Shown: in pieces, positions 1 to 24,129 of the stretch
Position numbering within the stretch: the first letter of the stretch is position 1
Layout: every line of letters begins with the position of its first letter
NCBI GenBank assembly: GCA_012295275.1
Contig: CM022666.1
Location: forward strand, 13,432,606-13,496,605
Reading direction: 5' to 3'
From: Chrysomallon squamiferum
Lineage: Eukaryota > Mollusca > Gastropoda > Neomphalida > Peltospiridae
Length of the DNA: 64,000 nt
The notes under the pieces: model-generated
Databases searched by the model: none
Told to the model about the DNA's origin: nothing
What the model saw: only the letters and a program-made list of their open reading frames with translations
Made by a program: the position numbers and the translations under genes

Positions 1-65
1 ACAATAAAAAAAGGAGAAAATTCTATCGAGCGCACGTTATCGATTAAAAGAAGATGGCTGTAACA

Positions 66-78
66 GTTGCCCGGCAAC
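66..78. promoter_or_regulatory. RFX-type X-box upstream of the FAIM-like gene
   Basis: The half-sites GTTGCC (66-71) and GGCAAC (73-78) form a perfect inverted repeat around one C. This fits the X-box consensus bound by RFX factors, which is typical of promoters of ciliary genes. It lies 100 bp before the ATG at 178, a usual X-box distance. The motif is seen; its activity is inferred. Confidence 0.5.
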
Positions 79-164
79 CAGCGCTGGAGCGGAGGACTCC
101 CTGTTTTGTCGTCTGCTCGGTTAGCCGTCTGCTTCAGTCGAGACAAACAGTCGTGAAATATACC

Positions 165-172
165 TGACGTCA
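165..172. promoter_or_regulatory. CRE-like palindrome TGACGTCA
   Basis: A perfect cAMP-response-element octamer ends 5 bases before the first ATG of the FAIM-like gene. It may lie in the 5' UTR, since the transcription start is unknown. Chance occurrence is possible. Confidence 0.25.
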
Positions 173-177
173 AAAAC

Positions 178-12716
<12,539 letters not shown>

Positions 12717-13412
12717 AAACTCTCTCATTTTCAGAAATAACGTTTCTTCTTCTTCTTCTGATAAATACTTTTTAAAATTAAATTTCTAGGTGAAACAACA
12801 GTTTTATAATTACTCTTGAAGTTGATATAAAATTTCTGAAGCTGCGAACAGATAAACAAAATTTAATTGTCGGAAATACATGATTATGAACCTTTTCCTT
12901 TTGTTTTTAACAAATTTCCTTTTTATTTAGATGATAATTATTATTTTTATTTTTTTTCTATGTTTTAATGTCACAGATTTCATGATGACAGATTATTATT
13001 TATAGTTTATAATGGACTGATTATTAAAATGTTTATATTAATATATACCATTTAAACTGTTTTGGGTAAGCGTCACACACATATAAAATATCGTTTTTAA
13101 GGATACACCATCGTACCTTTAGTCAGTTAAAACAAGTCAGGATAATATTTTCTTATAAATATTTTGTGAGAAAAGAGTTGTATTCATCTCAATATTTTTA
13201 TTATTATATTATATTATATTATATTATATTATATTATATTATTTATTTATTTGTTTATTGCATGCAACTTATTGAAAATAGCTTTCAAAATTTTTAAAAT
13301 TTTATCTATATGTTTTTCAGTTTTACTGCTGATATTATTAAACGTGCCTATAAACTTACTTACCTAAACATTGACATATACATCATATATGCACAGTATC
13401 ACATTACATATC

Positions 13413-13495
13413 TCCATTTTCCATTCACACAGACATACACGCACGCCATCTGATATGATCAAACATAACTACCTGTATACCTATTTATATATACA

Positions 13496-13587
<92 letters not shown>

Positions 13588-13610
13588 CGCTCGCTCACTC
13601 ACTCACTCAC
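13413..13610 (+). repeat. Dispersed repeat core (copy 1) with TA/(CT)n tail
   Basis: 13413-13490 is almost identical to 27503-27572: both start CCATTTTCCATTCACACAGA, contain GCACGCCATCTGATATGATC and are followed by TA-rich bases and a long CT tract (here 13500-13584, then CTCG/ACTC). A unique core plus microsatellite tail at two distant sites suggests a short non-autonomous mobile element. Confidence 0.6.
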
Positions 13611-15650
13611 TTACCTAGACATTGAAATATACGTTACATATGTACAGTAATCACATTACGGCACGTTCATACATAAAACAATAAGAACAACAACTACAAC
13701 AACACACACATCATACTTAACGACAGATAGATTTGCAAACACTGTTTTGTTGGTGGCAGAATTAAAAAGTGATATTTCTCTGGAGGACCCAGTTCGTCCG
13801 AAGTTGTCTGTGATGTTAAAGTAATACTAAACATTTTAAATCAGCTACAACAACGTTTTTAATACACGTTTTCTGTATAATACTACTGTATCACAGCTTA
13901 GCTTTGTTTTTTTGTACATTAATTATTATAAATAGTATTTCCATATAGCTTTTTTAATACTACCAATGTATAGATGTTTGTGTATTTTTTTGTCTACTAG
14001 TACAAATGTATGGATATTATTATGTCTGTTTTGTTTTTATTATTCTTTTACATTGTGAATTTTATGTTTGTACAGTGTTTTCGAGAAACATAAATATTTA
14101 ATTGTCCCAAAACAATGAAACTATTGTAATGAGCAGGAAAGATTTATTAATATTTAATAATAGATTTAGAGTTATCTCCCTCTGTGAATTCGGTGAATTT
14201 TAACTACGAAATCTTAGAACTTACTCTGACTTTAGAAGCAGTTAGAGTTGTCTCCCTCGATAGATTTCAGTAAAAATCGTGAACAGATGGGTTATAGATA
14301 TCCTAGTATATTAATCTTTAAGATAACATATACATACATATAATAATAATAATAATAATAATGAAAAAAAATTTAACTGCGTTTTTGATGGATATAACTT
14401 TTTAAATTGTTATAACATTGGCTGATGTCCACAGAGTTTTAATAAATCATTTCACAGAAATGTTCAGATAAAAAAAGCTTATGAAATACATATTATATAA
14501 TTCATTTAGATTACATACTTACAACTGCTCAAACTCTTTCATTACAAACCTGAAACTAAAGAAATAAAAAGCTATCTTGAACTAGATTTATTAAACACTT
14601 AACAGTAAGTGTATTTGTGAACGATAAATTATGTTACTGACTAACTGAATTTGTGAAAAATATATTTTTAATGTATAGAATTTACAGAAATCTCACAATT
14701 TTTACTGAAAGTGAAAATAATATCAAACTACGACAATCATAATTATTTCGTCGATTACACTAAAAATCGCTTTTCTAGGTTGGTAGAAAATGTTTTAAAA
14801 GACTGAACCGTTTTTAGCCTGTATTTTAAAATAACACTTTTCAGACGGTCTTATAATTTAAACATAATAATTTAAAATAAAAAATAAAATATTTTAATTT
14901 AGTTACCATTGGAAGCTTTATTGCTAATACCAGTCTGAATTTTAAATCGATTTTGATTAAAAGATAAAACAAAAATATCCAGTTTCACTATGAAACGTAA
15001 TATCAATTTTCTGAATTTCTGTTCTCAAGTATAACAGATTTCATTCTAGATAGTTTTAAAGAAAACTATGAACATATTTAAAAACATATGAACATCCCAA
15101 AATGGCTGAAAAGTAAAATTAGTATTTAATATAATAATAATTTAATATAAAAAAAATTATAAAAATATATTCGAATTTTTTAAATAATTTTCTTTACAGA
15201 TAGTAAAACAGTAATTTGTTTATTTAATCTGCGATTATTTTTGCCTTTGTTTACATTTGATAAAATGTATCAGTATTTCAGTACTCAGTTTATGTTAGAT
15301 GTGCTAAGTTGTCTTTTCAATTCAGCTGAAGTTACTTCTGCACAGCAGGTTTTCTTCTTTTCTTGTTGTTATGGTTTCGTGTAACTGTTATACCGTGAGC
15401 CGTGTTATTGTGTGTTTATGGTACTAGTTTTGTTATTAAGGACGAATATGACATCTGATTGTCATATAATATTATACATACAGAAATGAGTGATGTAGTT
15501 TCTGTTTTGAAGTGGATTTTAAAAATAATGTATTGTTATTTTTAATTGCTGTTGTCTTAGATAACATTCTTTTGTATCGTTTGTGATTTATAGGTTCACA
15601 GACAACAAAAAGTATTTACACTGACATAAATGATAGTATTTCATTTTTTT

Positions 15651-15707
<57 letters not shown>

Positions 15708-15793
15708 TCAGAGATCTTTGTTAAAATGTTATTATTAGAATTTCAAAAAGTGTTAGACGGAAGCTTGTAGTATAAAATTATATCTTCTATTTT

Positions 15794-15848
<55 letters not shown>

Positions 15849-16786
15849 TGACAATATCAATAACAATAACAATACAGAAAAATAAATTAAAATTCAAGAA
15901 GAAATAATGTTATAAAATGAAATTTATAAGTTAAATATAAAATAAAATATAACGTTAAAAATAAGAAAGAAAGAAGAAAAAAAACAAATGAAATAAAAAT
16001 AAATAAATAGAAACATCCATAATAACATTCACTCTTGGTTTTACTGATTAATTTCACTCAAACTCAGTAACAATCTTCTTATATTTGTTATTGGTTAAAC
16101 ATTCCGTCCAGTACATTAGTACACCTACAATAATTTATTTTTACACAAATGTGTTGTTTGCTGTTTTTCTTTGTATATAATACATTTATGTTTGTGTTTC
16201 AATTAAATTTTTCAATCCATCTGTTTCTTATTTAATTATTCAACTAAATATTAAACGCAAACCAAGACAGATGTACTAGAATAACTTTGATGTTACACAC
16301 CTTCTGGATGATCAAACAGACTGAATTCATTTTCTATGCCTATAAGTTATTTATTTCTGACAACCAGTCTTTGATAATAATTAAGTTAGACAATTAAAAA
16401 AACAAGCTGACTAGGATCAAGGAGGCGCTCAGTTTATCTTTCTTAGTGACGTCACTACTTTCAGACTTAAGCTGTAGCTGTTTTACAATGATTTATTCAG
16501 TCTATGGACATTTTATTTTTTACTATTTCTTCTTCTTAATGATAATGATAACAATAATTAATTATTCTTATTATTTTTAGTATTTTTCATTATTACGTGA
16601 CGTCACTACAAAATAAAAAACGTCTTGTTTCACGCATCTCGACAGCATTTTATTTTATAGTTATACATTTTTATCAGTAAGAATGATAAATAATTAAAAG
16701 AAGGATTTGGAACTATTCAAAACATATTTTTTTTTTTTTTAAATTATTTGTTCCTGCCACACAGGTATTCGTTAAACATTCACGTT

Positions 16787-16824
<38 letters not shown>

Positions 16825-17214
16825 TTTATTTATTGTTTTGTTTTTTAATAAAAGAAATAATATGTATAACTATTGCTGATATGATTGGTTCAGTGCGTTA
16901 TTAGCTTAAACTCAAGTCCAGAACTTGTAAGGAAATGTAACTCTGTTTATTTTCAGTAGTTTAAAATTTGTGCAACGTTCATACTTGTTGCTTGTTCGGT
17001 TGTTGTTGTTTTTTCTTCACATAAATGCCGAACGCGGGACTGGAGTAAAATGTGTACAGTCTAGTACAATATATCACCTCTGATAATTATAAACAACTCT
17101 GAAACATTTCGTTAAAATAATTTATTACCTCCACATCTATAGTTTTATATTTAACAAAAAAAAACAACAACAAAGGTACAGTTTTTCCCTAACCACTTTG
17201 TACGATACCATTAC

Positions 17215-17375
17215 GGAAAAGTACGACCAGTTACGGAGAAATACGACTATTCACGGAGAAATACGACCATTCACGGAGAAATACGACCATTCACGGAGAA
17301 ATACGACCATTCACGCTTGTCGAGATACCATTACGGAAAATTACGACCAGTTACGGAGAAATACGACCATTCACG
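17215..17375. repeat. 20-nt minisatellite
   Basis: Seven or eight tandem copies of a unit like ACGGAGAAATACGACCATTC, with internal variants (TTACGGAAAATTACGACCAG). Because 20 is not a multiple of three the translation has a 20-residue period, which argues against coding. Confidence 0.85.
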
Positions 17376-17600
17376 GCAAACAGCACGGCAAGCCGGTTGC
17401 ACAGTGTTTGTTTGGAATGATTTGGCTGGGAGGACAGTTGACTACAAGACATGAAGCTCCAAGTATATTCAGACATTCTGAAATTATATTTTAAAATAAT
17501 AATTTAAAAATATGAACTAAATAAAACATTTTAATCTTTTCTCTCTTCATTGTAAATTCCTTTATATTTAAAGTTATTTTATATTAATACTTATTAATTA

Positions 17601-17622
17601 TATACATACATACATACATACA

Positions 17623-17651
<29 letters not shown>
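17601..17651. repeat. (TACA)n tetranucleotide repeat
   Basis: About twelve TACA units followed by alternating TA bases. Confidence 0.92.
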
Positions 17652-17657
<6 letters not shown>

Positions 17658-17825
17658 GTATTTGTGCACTAAATAAAATCATATTCACAAAACTCTGGAT
17701 TTAATTTGTATCTATAACAGATTTCTTATTAAGCAAAACAAATTATTATTTTATTTCTGAGTTAAAATTAATTTTAAAAAAGAAGTAAATGTCTGATAAA
17801 TTATTTTTATGAAAAATCTATTTAC

Positions 17826-18291
17826 CTCCGATTGCTGTCGTCGTAGGTGGTGTAGTGGTAGTTGGCATAACGGGAGACCTCGTCGGCCTGAACACTGATG
17901 TTTGTCGTGGTCTGTAAAACCTTCTTCTTCTAGTTTGCCTTGTCGACGGCATGGTGAGCCATAAGTAAGCACACACAGGAGTCATTTCCTCTATTTCACA
18001 TTCAAAGAGTTCGAAAAAACACCCAAAATGTAAAATATTCTTCCACCATTGCCTGTAGAGCCGGTTACCAGATGAATAATAGCCATGCCGGTTACCGGAT
18101 GAATAATAATGCCGATTACCGGATGCATAGCCATGCCGATTACCGGATGAATAGCCATGCAGGTTACCGGATGAATAACCATGCCAGTGACGTCTGACGA
18201 TAAAAACGCCATTTGCTTTTTGTACAAAACACGGTTTAAAATCCAGAAACAACAGCAAAGCAAAACAAACAAATACTGTTGTAATTTTCAT
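17826..18291 (-). CDS. Orphan secreted protein exon with HGYSSGNR-like octapeptide repeats
   Basis: An open frame begins MKITTVFVCFALLLFL, a good signal peptide; an in-frame ATG six codons upstream (18309) gives a worse start. A short segment with RRHW leads into five or six copies of an eight-residue repeat (HGYSSGNR, HGYASGNR, HYYSSGNR), encoded by a 24-nt DNA repeat at about 18061-18190. A Cys-containing part (GCFFELFECEIEEMTPVC), an RQTRRRRF basic stretch and a Thr/Pro-rich end follow. At 17825-17820 the minus strand reads GTAAAT after GGAG, a plausible donor, so the gene probably continues to the left; without splicing it stops at 17818 (163 aa from 18309). Gly/Ser/Tyr-rich repeats after a signal peptide fit shell-matrix, mucus or silk-like secretions, and the RQTRRRR site could also serve propeptide cleavage. 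I do not recognise a family. Confidence 0.5.
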
Positions 18292-18309
18292 ACTTAGAAA
18301 GAAAAACAA

Positions 18310-18960
18310 GTATCGTTAGAACAGAAATCAACACAAATACAAGTCAGATGTAATTTTTAGTCTATAATTTCTTGTTCCTCCTCTTCAGAAATATTTTGAT
18401 TAAATGGTGGCATTTGTTTTTATGTCACGGAAAAGACGCAGAAATGAGAAAGGAATTATAACGGGTTTTATTAATTTACTTCATCAAAACACATTTTGAC
18501 AGAATGCGCTCGCAAATGTCAGTCAAACAGAGATCTAAACCATTTCCGCAAGTAACAATCTTTTGACGTAAATCGTTTACTCTGTTAAGGAATAAATTAT
18601 GTTAATTCAGTCTACAAAGGTGTTTTTATTTTAGATTAAAATAAATTATTATTGTTAATAATTTTTTTTCAACCTGAGATTACAAAATAAAAGAAAGGGT
18701 CGTAGCTCATTCATGAAGTTCTAGGTTCAGTCCTCGTCAGGCAGTTCTTTCCCGTTCCAGTCAGATTTTCACCACTTGTATCGGATTTATTTATATAATT
18801 ATTAAAAAAAAGAATCTTTGCTTCTAATATGTAACAGTAATTCTATCAGCGGATTACCTTTAACCATAATCTGATAACAACAAAAACAACAACAAACAAA
18901 AACTATATTAAAATAAATAAATAAATAAATGTTACATAACCAAATCATTAAAAATCTTTA

Positions 18961-19003
<43 letters not shown>

Positions 19004-20660
19004 TAAATAAACATAAAACCCCAAACCCCAAAAAAAAAAATAATAATAATAATTTTAACTAAATAAATAAATAAATAAAGGTTACCAAATAAACATAAAA
19101 AAAAAAATATAAAAAATAATAATAATAATAAAAAAATAAAATAAAGTAAAATAAAATAAAACCAGCAACAACATTTGTCATTTGTGATATTTTCATTCAA
19201 ACGATTCACTCTCCCATAGTCTACAAATCACACGCCAGACAGACACGACACAGCACGACTCTAATCTGACATTCTTATTATAATATTACTATCGTCCTCA
19301 GACCTCTCAGCCGATGACAGAGTCTTAGTGCATCTTACAGAACATGACATTTGACATGGGGGATCTTCTGTTTAAGCAGATGTTAATTTGTCCATTAAGT
19401 CAAGTCAGTAATCTCCTGCACGTGCAGAAAGCCCGAAGGACTGTGATATGGTGGCAAGAAATTCTAAGTATTTCTCTTGAATTCATGCATATCGCATAGG
19501 TCTTAACAGTTACAGAAAAAAAAAAAAAAAAAAACAAAACAAAACAAATCCACTGTAAAAATATATATATTTATAATGGTATCCAATGGTATGGCGTCTG
19601 CGGATTTCCTTTGATTATCTCTGGACCATAGTCTTGTGTACGATATCGTGTGTGTGTATATCTATCTATCTATCTATCTATATATATATAGAAAGAAAGA
19701 AACACCAATAGTTTTTAAATCTTCGGTTTTGCGATGATGAACACATGATTAAGGTCCATACAGATAATGAAAGGAAACCATATCATTAAACCCTCTTAAT
19801 AGATTAGCAGAATTTTATTTTTTGTTGTTAACACACCTTCCATAAATACAGGATAACGAGCATTATTTGGAAATGGAAATAGTCATTTCGGCGCAGCTGA
19901 ACCTGTTACAAACCATGTTCAGAGAATCAGTTATATCATGAGGGTGACTACTGAAAATGAAGTTTAATATCGTATCGATGACGTCATCATCGTTGTCAAC
20001 ATCATCAACATCGTCATATCAGTATGGATATTATGGTAAAGCTGCTTAATCTCCTTTTTATATAAAACAAAATAAAAATAAAATAAAATAAATAAATAAT
20101 CAATCAAACATTTGAAAATTTAATGTTCTATATTGATCATACAAGCAAGGAGGTGAAACGATATTTATGAGATCTACTTTCTAAATGAGCACTTTGCAAA
20201 CATCATGTAATGATCCAACCACCATCCAGTCACTATCCGTTTTGGTATCTTCAAAGAGTATGGGTGGCTTAACAATATAATTCAAACATTTCTCTTTTTA
20301 ATCAACTCTTTTAATCACTTAGGCCAGGCCATTTAGTTTATTTAGACAAAGACAGCAAATCATTCATTTATTCACCACACTGAAGATGAAAGTAAATCAG
20401 CAGAGAGCTTCAGGCTAGAATCAAACGATGTCATTCGCTTTGTATCATTCTCGTTTAACCCTCTCCTTTTGTTTTCGCTCTTTCCACGCGGTAAAAAAAC
20501 CTTTGTGTGTATATACGTATATACAGAGATGTTAGTGTGTGATGTGTGATTAACACTGACAGTTTTGTTGTTTCTGCGAGTTATTTAAATTTAATTGCCA
20601 GCATATTTTTTTTTTCTTTTCTTTTCTTTTCCACTGGACGGTCATTTCGAAACTAATATT
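18310..20660. other. Intergenic stretch with a SINE remnant and AAT/AAAT repeats
   Basis: Holds a SINE-like remnant (18693-18785), AAT/AAAT simple sequence (about 18958-19150), a short TATC run near 19662 and otherwise unremarkable sequence. No gene was recognised on either strand. Confidence 0.4.
18693..18785 (+). mobile_element. tRNA-type SINE remnant, opposite orientation to the 7.3 kb copy
   Basis: GTCGTAGCTCATTCATGAAG resembles a pol III A-box region, GGTTCAGTCCTCGTCAGG a B-box followed by the tRNA end, and TTTCCCGTTCCAGTCAG the conserved core that I recall in gastropod SINEs (CTCGTTCCAGCCAGTGCACC). It is strongly diverged, and no poly-A tail or target duplication is evident. Confidence 0.4.
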
Positions 20661-20661
20661 T

Positions 20662-21062
20662 ATACTGGATAACATCCACTGTTCCAGCAAATTAAATAAC
20701 TGAGTTGCCAGTAGAGATACAATTGATGACGTTATTTTTTTTTATATTCATTTTGTTCGAAATGACGTCATATCTGTTTGCAGCCGAGAATTGGCATACA
20801 AAACTATCTGCGCTTTACCACCAATAACAAAAACAACAACATCAAAAATATTAGACCAAAAAATGGAGAACATAAAAGTGATTTCAGATGATACGAGAGA
20901 AAATCTGGAGATGATTGAAACCGAAGTAGGTCTTGTTGAAGGCAACTACAAAGATTTATTGGTGCGTACAAAACTACTTCAGGAAACGGCACGCAACTGT
21001 AGATGCGCCAATAGAAGTGACTATGGAGACCTGTATCGTTCGTGTGAGTCGACCAGCAGAGA
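20662..21062 (+). repeat. Segmental duplication, copy 1 (partner 23587-23972)
   Basis: About 400 bp, including the non-coding stretch CCACTGTTCCAG...ATTAAATAACTGAGTTGC and a CGTCATATCTG motif, matches the partner closely. The match runs into the coding frame as far as TGTGAGTCGAC and then ends, so a whole promoter-plus-5' block was copied. Confidence 0.85.
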
Positions 21063-21241
21063 AATCAAGTCAGTACAGTTTGATGTTCGCGATGAGAGAA
21101 AACCCAGCGAAAGCAAGTTTGCACTGACAAGTCACGTTGCCGATACCGAGAAGAAAAACTCGTTCTCAGAAGTTAAAATTGAGAATCGTTCAGGACTTGA
21201 AGAATTTGACGATATTTTAGTCTGTCCTGGTTGCGTGATTA

Positions 21242-21246
<5 letters not shown>
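20863..21246 (+). CDS. Orphan small coiled-coil protein (paralogue of 23773)
   Basis: 127 residues from the ATG at 20863; the frame is open further upstream but the paralogue places the start here. Residues 1-45 (MENIKVISDDTRENLEMIET and on) are strongly helical with heptad-like spacing, followed by a Cys-containing motif ARNCRC...RSCEST shared with the paralogue. A charged region and a C-terminal LVCPGCVIS follow. The stop falls directly before a GA microsatellite. No signal peptide or known domain is visible. It could be the 5' exon of a larger gene, but no good donor was seen. Function unknown. Confidence 0.4.

Positions 21247-21314
<68 letters not shown>
21246..21314. repeat. (GA)n microsatellite
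   Basis: A pure GA run starting at the last codon of the 20863 reading frame. Confidence 0.95.
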
Positions 21315-21316
<2 letters not shown>

Positions 21317-21675
21317 ACAACGGTGATATAGAGAAATTTTTCATAAATGCATGGATTTATTGTTTTAATCCGAAAAACTTCAACATTTATGATTTGAGAA
21401 TATAAATTAAAGGCAGAGAATATTGTTTTAAATTTACTGAAATATCAGAGAACTTGGAAATTTCCTTCAGATAATTAATTATGAAAACGGCGATTGGAAT
21501 TGAGGTCACTAAGTGATAACATTTTAGCTGAATTATTTTATCGTAATAATAATAATATGGTAATTTATATTTTTCTCATTAAAATTAACAACTTTTATAA
21601 CTCACATAGTTTTCTGTCTCAACTATTAACATCTTTTGTAACTGATACTAATACATTTTATGTTCGAAAAGATAG

Positions 21676-21725
21676 TTGTCGCTCATACATTTGTGTTCAA
21701 GGCAGACAACTCTTATATGGTGAAA
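21676..21725 (+). repeat. Single relative of the 24.1-24.6 kb tandem repeat
   Basis: GTCGCTCATACATTTGTGTT followed by CAAGGCAGACAACTCTTA matches the end of the tandem array at about 24542-24580. The duplication around the small coiled-coil genes therefore also carried this downstream element. Confidence 0.6.
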
Positions 21726-22053
21726 TGAATATATTTCTTTCACTTATACCTGCAGTTCTTTTAATTTTTTATTTTTACTTTGACGGTAAAATTTATTTTT
21801 ATTTTTGTTTTATTTAATTAATTTATTTATTTTAATTTTATCAGTTTTTTAAAAAAAATGTTTTTGGACTATTTGAATTAAAAATTCTAACAGTGCAATT
21901 TATTTTCTTGACTGCTGATCCCAGGTTATCCTCATAACGTAATCCCCCTTTCGTAGTTTAACGTCACCCATAATGGTAAACAAACGACATCGTTAAAATG
22001 ACGTCATAAAAACATTTTAAAAATAAGGACACGCTGCAAAACTGAAGTTTACT

Positions 22054-23052
22054 ATGCAGTCCGCTTTCGCCATGAATGTAATTAAGACAAGAGAAATGGA
22101 AAGAAAATTAAAAAACTTAGAGGTTCGTGCTTTAAATCTACAAAAACAGTTAAATAAACTTGTCACGCGCGTTGACTTGTTGGAAGAATCGACCGATCTT
22201 TGTGCCGATGAAGTTGAAGCCGAGAAAAAGATGGTCAGCGTAATGGTGTTGTTGATGAACAGAGACGACAGGGCGTTGTCGTTGTTCCGTTACCTATCAC
22301 TGTTTTTCCCGATGGTCTTGAAGAAAGTCAAGCAGCTTGTAACGAACGTGTCGTCTGTTAAAGATATGTGGAGAAGGTTTGACGACGACAACGTGTACAC
22401 GGCATTTACAACAGTGACAAAACAGTTAGGTTTTTCGAGCGCGGATCTGGAGAACATAAAAATTGTTTTCGACATCTTATACGATAAAAAAACGGTCGAA
22501 CGCGAAGAAAGGAACATCGTAGATTACCATGCAGACAGAAGACTGGATGCCGATTTAGGGCCTCTGACGTCATCAGCAGGCGACACGGAACTCGGGGATC
22601 TCATGCTGTACGTGAAGAATTTCGACGAAACAGACGCGAAGATGAAGTCGATTGTGCAACGCATGGTAGCTGTGGCTTACTGCTTCAAGTCGGGGAAAAA
22701 TGTACCAACATCATGGCTGCCATTTGACGACAAAACTGAAACCGCGCAATACAAAATCTATCACACGACAGACGTCCGTGAAACGAAAAGCGAAACGACC
22801 TACGGACGTGCAAGATACAATCAAATTAAGAAGATGCACTCGAAGTCTGTGGTGTCCATGTATTTTGAGAAACTGCTGACTAACGTAGAGAAAAACAAAA
22901 ATATCACCGAACGAAGAGTTGTTGATCAACGCACTGATGCCAGAATGCAAGACGATTCCTCTGATTCTAGTTCTGACGATGATTTTCCGAGCATAGAAGT
23001 TGTATCCGTGCATCAGTCAGATACTGAGACGGAAGAAAACAATACTGATTAA
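22054..23052 (+). CDS. Orphan intronless 332-residue protein
   Basis: One open frame of 332 codons from ATG 22054 to TAA 23052, visibly richer in GC than its surroundings. Residues 12-65 form a likely coiled coil (MERKLKNLEV...LQKQLNKLVT). A helical, hydrophobic middle follows (MVSVMVLLMN; LFRYLSLFFPMVLKKVKQLV) and then a mixed domain to about residue 280. The tail is acidic and Ser-rich (DDSSDSSSDDDFP, then TETEENNTD), as in disordered nuclear or chaperone-type tails. There is no signal peptide and no domain I recognise. AATAAA at 23116-23121 is a fitting polyadenylation signal. The lack of introns amid long-intron genes suggests a retrocopy or a captured gene. It lies between the two copies of the small coiled-coil gene. 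Function unknown. Confidence 0.6.
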   Translation: MQSAFAMNVIKTREMERKLKNLEVRALNLQKQLNKLVTRVDLLEESTDLCADEVEAEKKMVSVMVLLMNRDDRALSLFRYLSLFFPMVLKKVKQLVTNVSSVKDMWRRFDDDNVYTAFTTVTKQLGFSSADLENIKIVFDILYDKKTVEREERNIVDYHADRRLDADLGPLTSSAGDTELGDLMLYVKNFDETDAKMKSIVQRMVAVAYCFKSGKNVPTSWLPFDDKTETAQYKIYHTTDVRETKSETTYGRARYNQIKKMHSKSVVSMYFEKLLTNVEKNKNITERRVVDQRTDARMQDDSSDSSSDDDFPSIEVVSVHQSDTETEENNTD

Positions 23053-23115
23053 AAAAAAACTTGATAAATAACAGTGTGAAGATACAACATATTTGATTTA
23101 GAAAAAAAAAATAAT

Positions 23116-23121
23116 AATAAA
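23116..23121 (+). terminator. Candidate AATAAA signal of the 332-residue gene
   Basis: A canonical hexamer 64 bases after the stop at 23052. It sits in an AAT-rich run, so a chance match is possible. Confidence 0.3.
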
Positions 23122-23586
23122 TGAAAAATGTTCGTATCTGCATTGATTCTTTGTCTACTTCTAATACTACTACTGTTGTTGTTGTTGCTGTTGTTGTTGT
23201 TGTTGTTATTATTATTATTATTTCAATTATTTTACTCTATTCTATTTTTTTTCTGTAATTTTATTTCATTTTAATTTATTTTCGTTTTTATTTCTAATTA
23301 TCCCGTAATTTCCTATTATTATTACTTACTTTAATAATAATAATAACAACAAAGATGTTAAAATTCATGATTTGAATGAAAGAAAACAGAAAAAAAAAAA
23401 CAGAATTTTAAGAAAAACGAAAAGAAAGCTATGCATCATTAAGAAATAAACTTTAAACTATTTATATTGATACAAATATATTTACATTCTTACCTTCCAT
23501 ATAAAATACCGAATTTGAAAATGATAACAGTAATTAAAAGTACAGAATAAATAAAAATCAATAATTAAATTTCGCAAATAATATCA

Positions 23587-23972
23587 TACTGGATTACTTC
23601 CACTGTTCCAGGGAATTAAATAACTGAGTTGCAAGTAGATATTCGATTGAAAACGCTATCTTTTTTTATTTAGATTGTTTTCGAAATCACGTCATATCTG
23701 CTGCAGAGAATTGGCGTAGAAAAAAGCCAGCGTTTTAACAGCAACAACAACAACAGTTATAACAGACTGAAAATGGAAAACATAAAAGCAATTTCAGAAA
23801 ATGCGAAAGAAAATCTGGAGATGATTGAAGCAGAAGTAGGTCATGTTAAAGGCAGCTACAAAAGTATATTGAGTCATAAAAAAATGCTTCAGGAAACGGC
23901 ACGTAATTGTAGTTGCAGAATTAAAAGTGACTACAGAAATTTGTGTCGTTCGTGTGAGTCGACTAGCAAAAA
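23587..23972 (+). repeat. Segmental duplication, copy 2 (partner 20662-21062)
   Basis: Shares the non-coding CCACTGTTCCAG...GAGTTGC block, the CACGTCATATCTG motif and the first part of the coding frame with copy 1. Confidence 0.85.
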
Positions 23973-24027
23973 AGATAAAATTATAATTTTAACTGTGAAA
24001 TGTAATTCTGTGTGTCTTCTATTTTAA
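23773..24027 (+). pseudogene. Truncated paralogue of the small coiled-coil gene
   Basis: 84 codons. The first 65 or so align with the gene at 20863 (MENIKAISENAKENLEMIEA...LQETARNC, RSCESTSK). Downstream of the shared block the frame runs into unrelated sequence and stops after a hydrophobic end. The C-terminal half of copy 1 is missing, so this is most simply a broken copy; a short functional form cannot be excluded. Confidence 0.45.
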
Positions 24028-24129
24028 AGGTCCAAACCCTGACCTTGTAACTGTAGACATGTAACACCACTGAACAAATTCTTCTCTGTAATTCAGGGAG
24101 CATTCTAATACTGTTCAGAGCAAACGACT

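Larger units (their letters stand above)
12717..17817. other. AT-rich intergenic stretch after the FAIM-like gene
   Basis: No convincing gene. Contents: an ATATT pentamer run (13198-13242), a dispersed repeat core ending in a CT tract (13413-13610), a TTA tract (15661-15707) and an AAT tract (15797-15845) about 90 bp apart and complementary, poly-T (16790-16823), a 20-nt minisatellite (17215-17375) and a TACA tetranucleotide run (17601-17651). No canonical AATAAA lies close behind the TGA at 12716; ATTAAA near 13024 is a possible weak signal. Confidence 0.4.

Noticed and set aside
13751-13817. Possible alternative last exon (acceptor GGCAG, frame LKSDISLEDPVRPKLS to TAA)
   Set aside because: It fits only if joined to exon 2 of the FAIM-like gene in phase 1, skipping two good exons, and has no homology support.
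17198-17494. 98-codon frame with repeated RRNTTIHG-like residues
   Set aside because: It is a readout of a 20-nt minisatellite; no signal peptide, splice site or domain.
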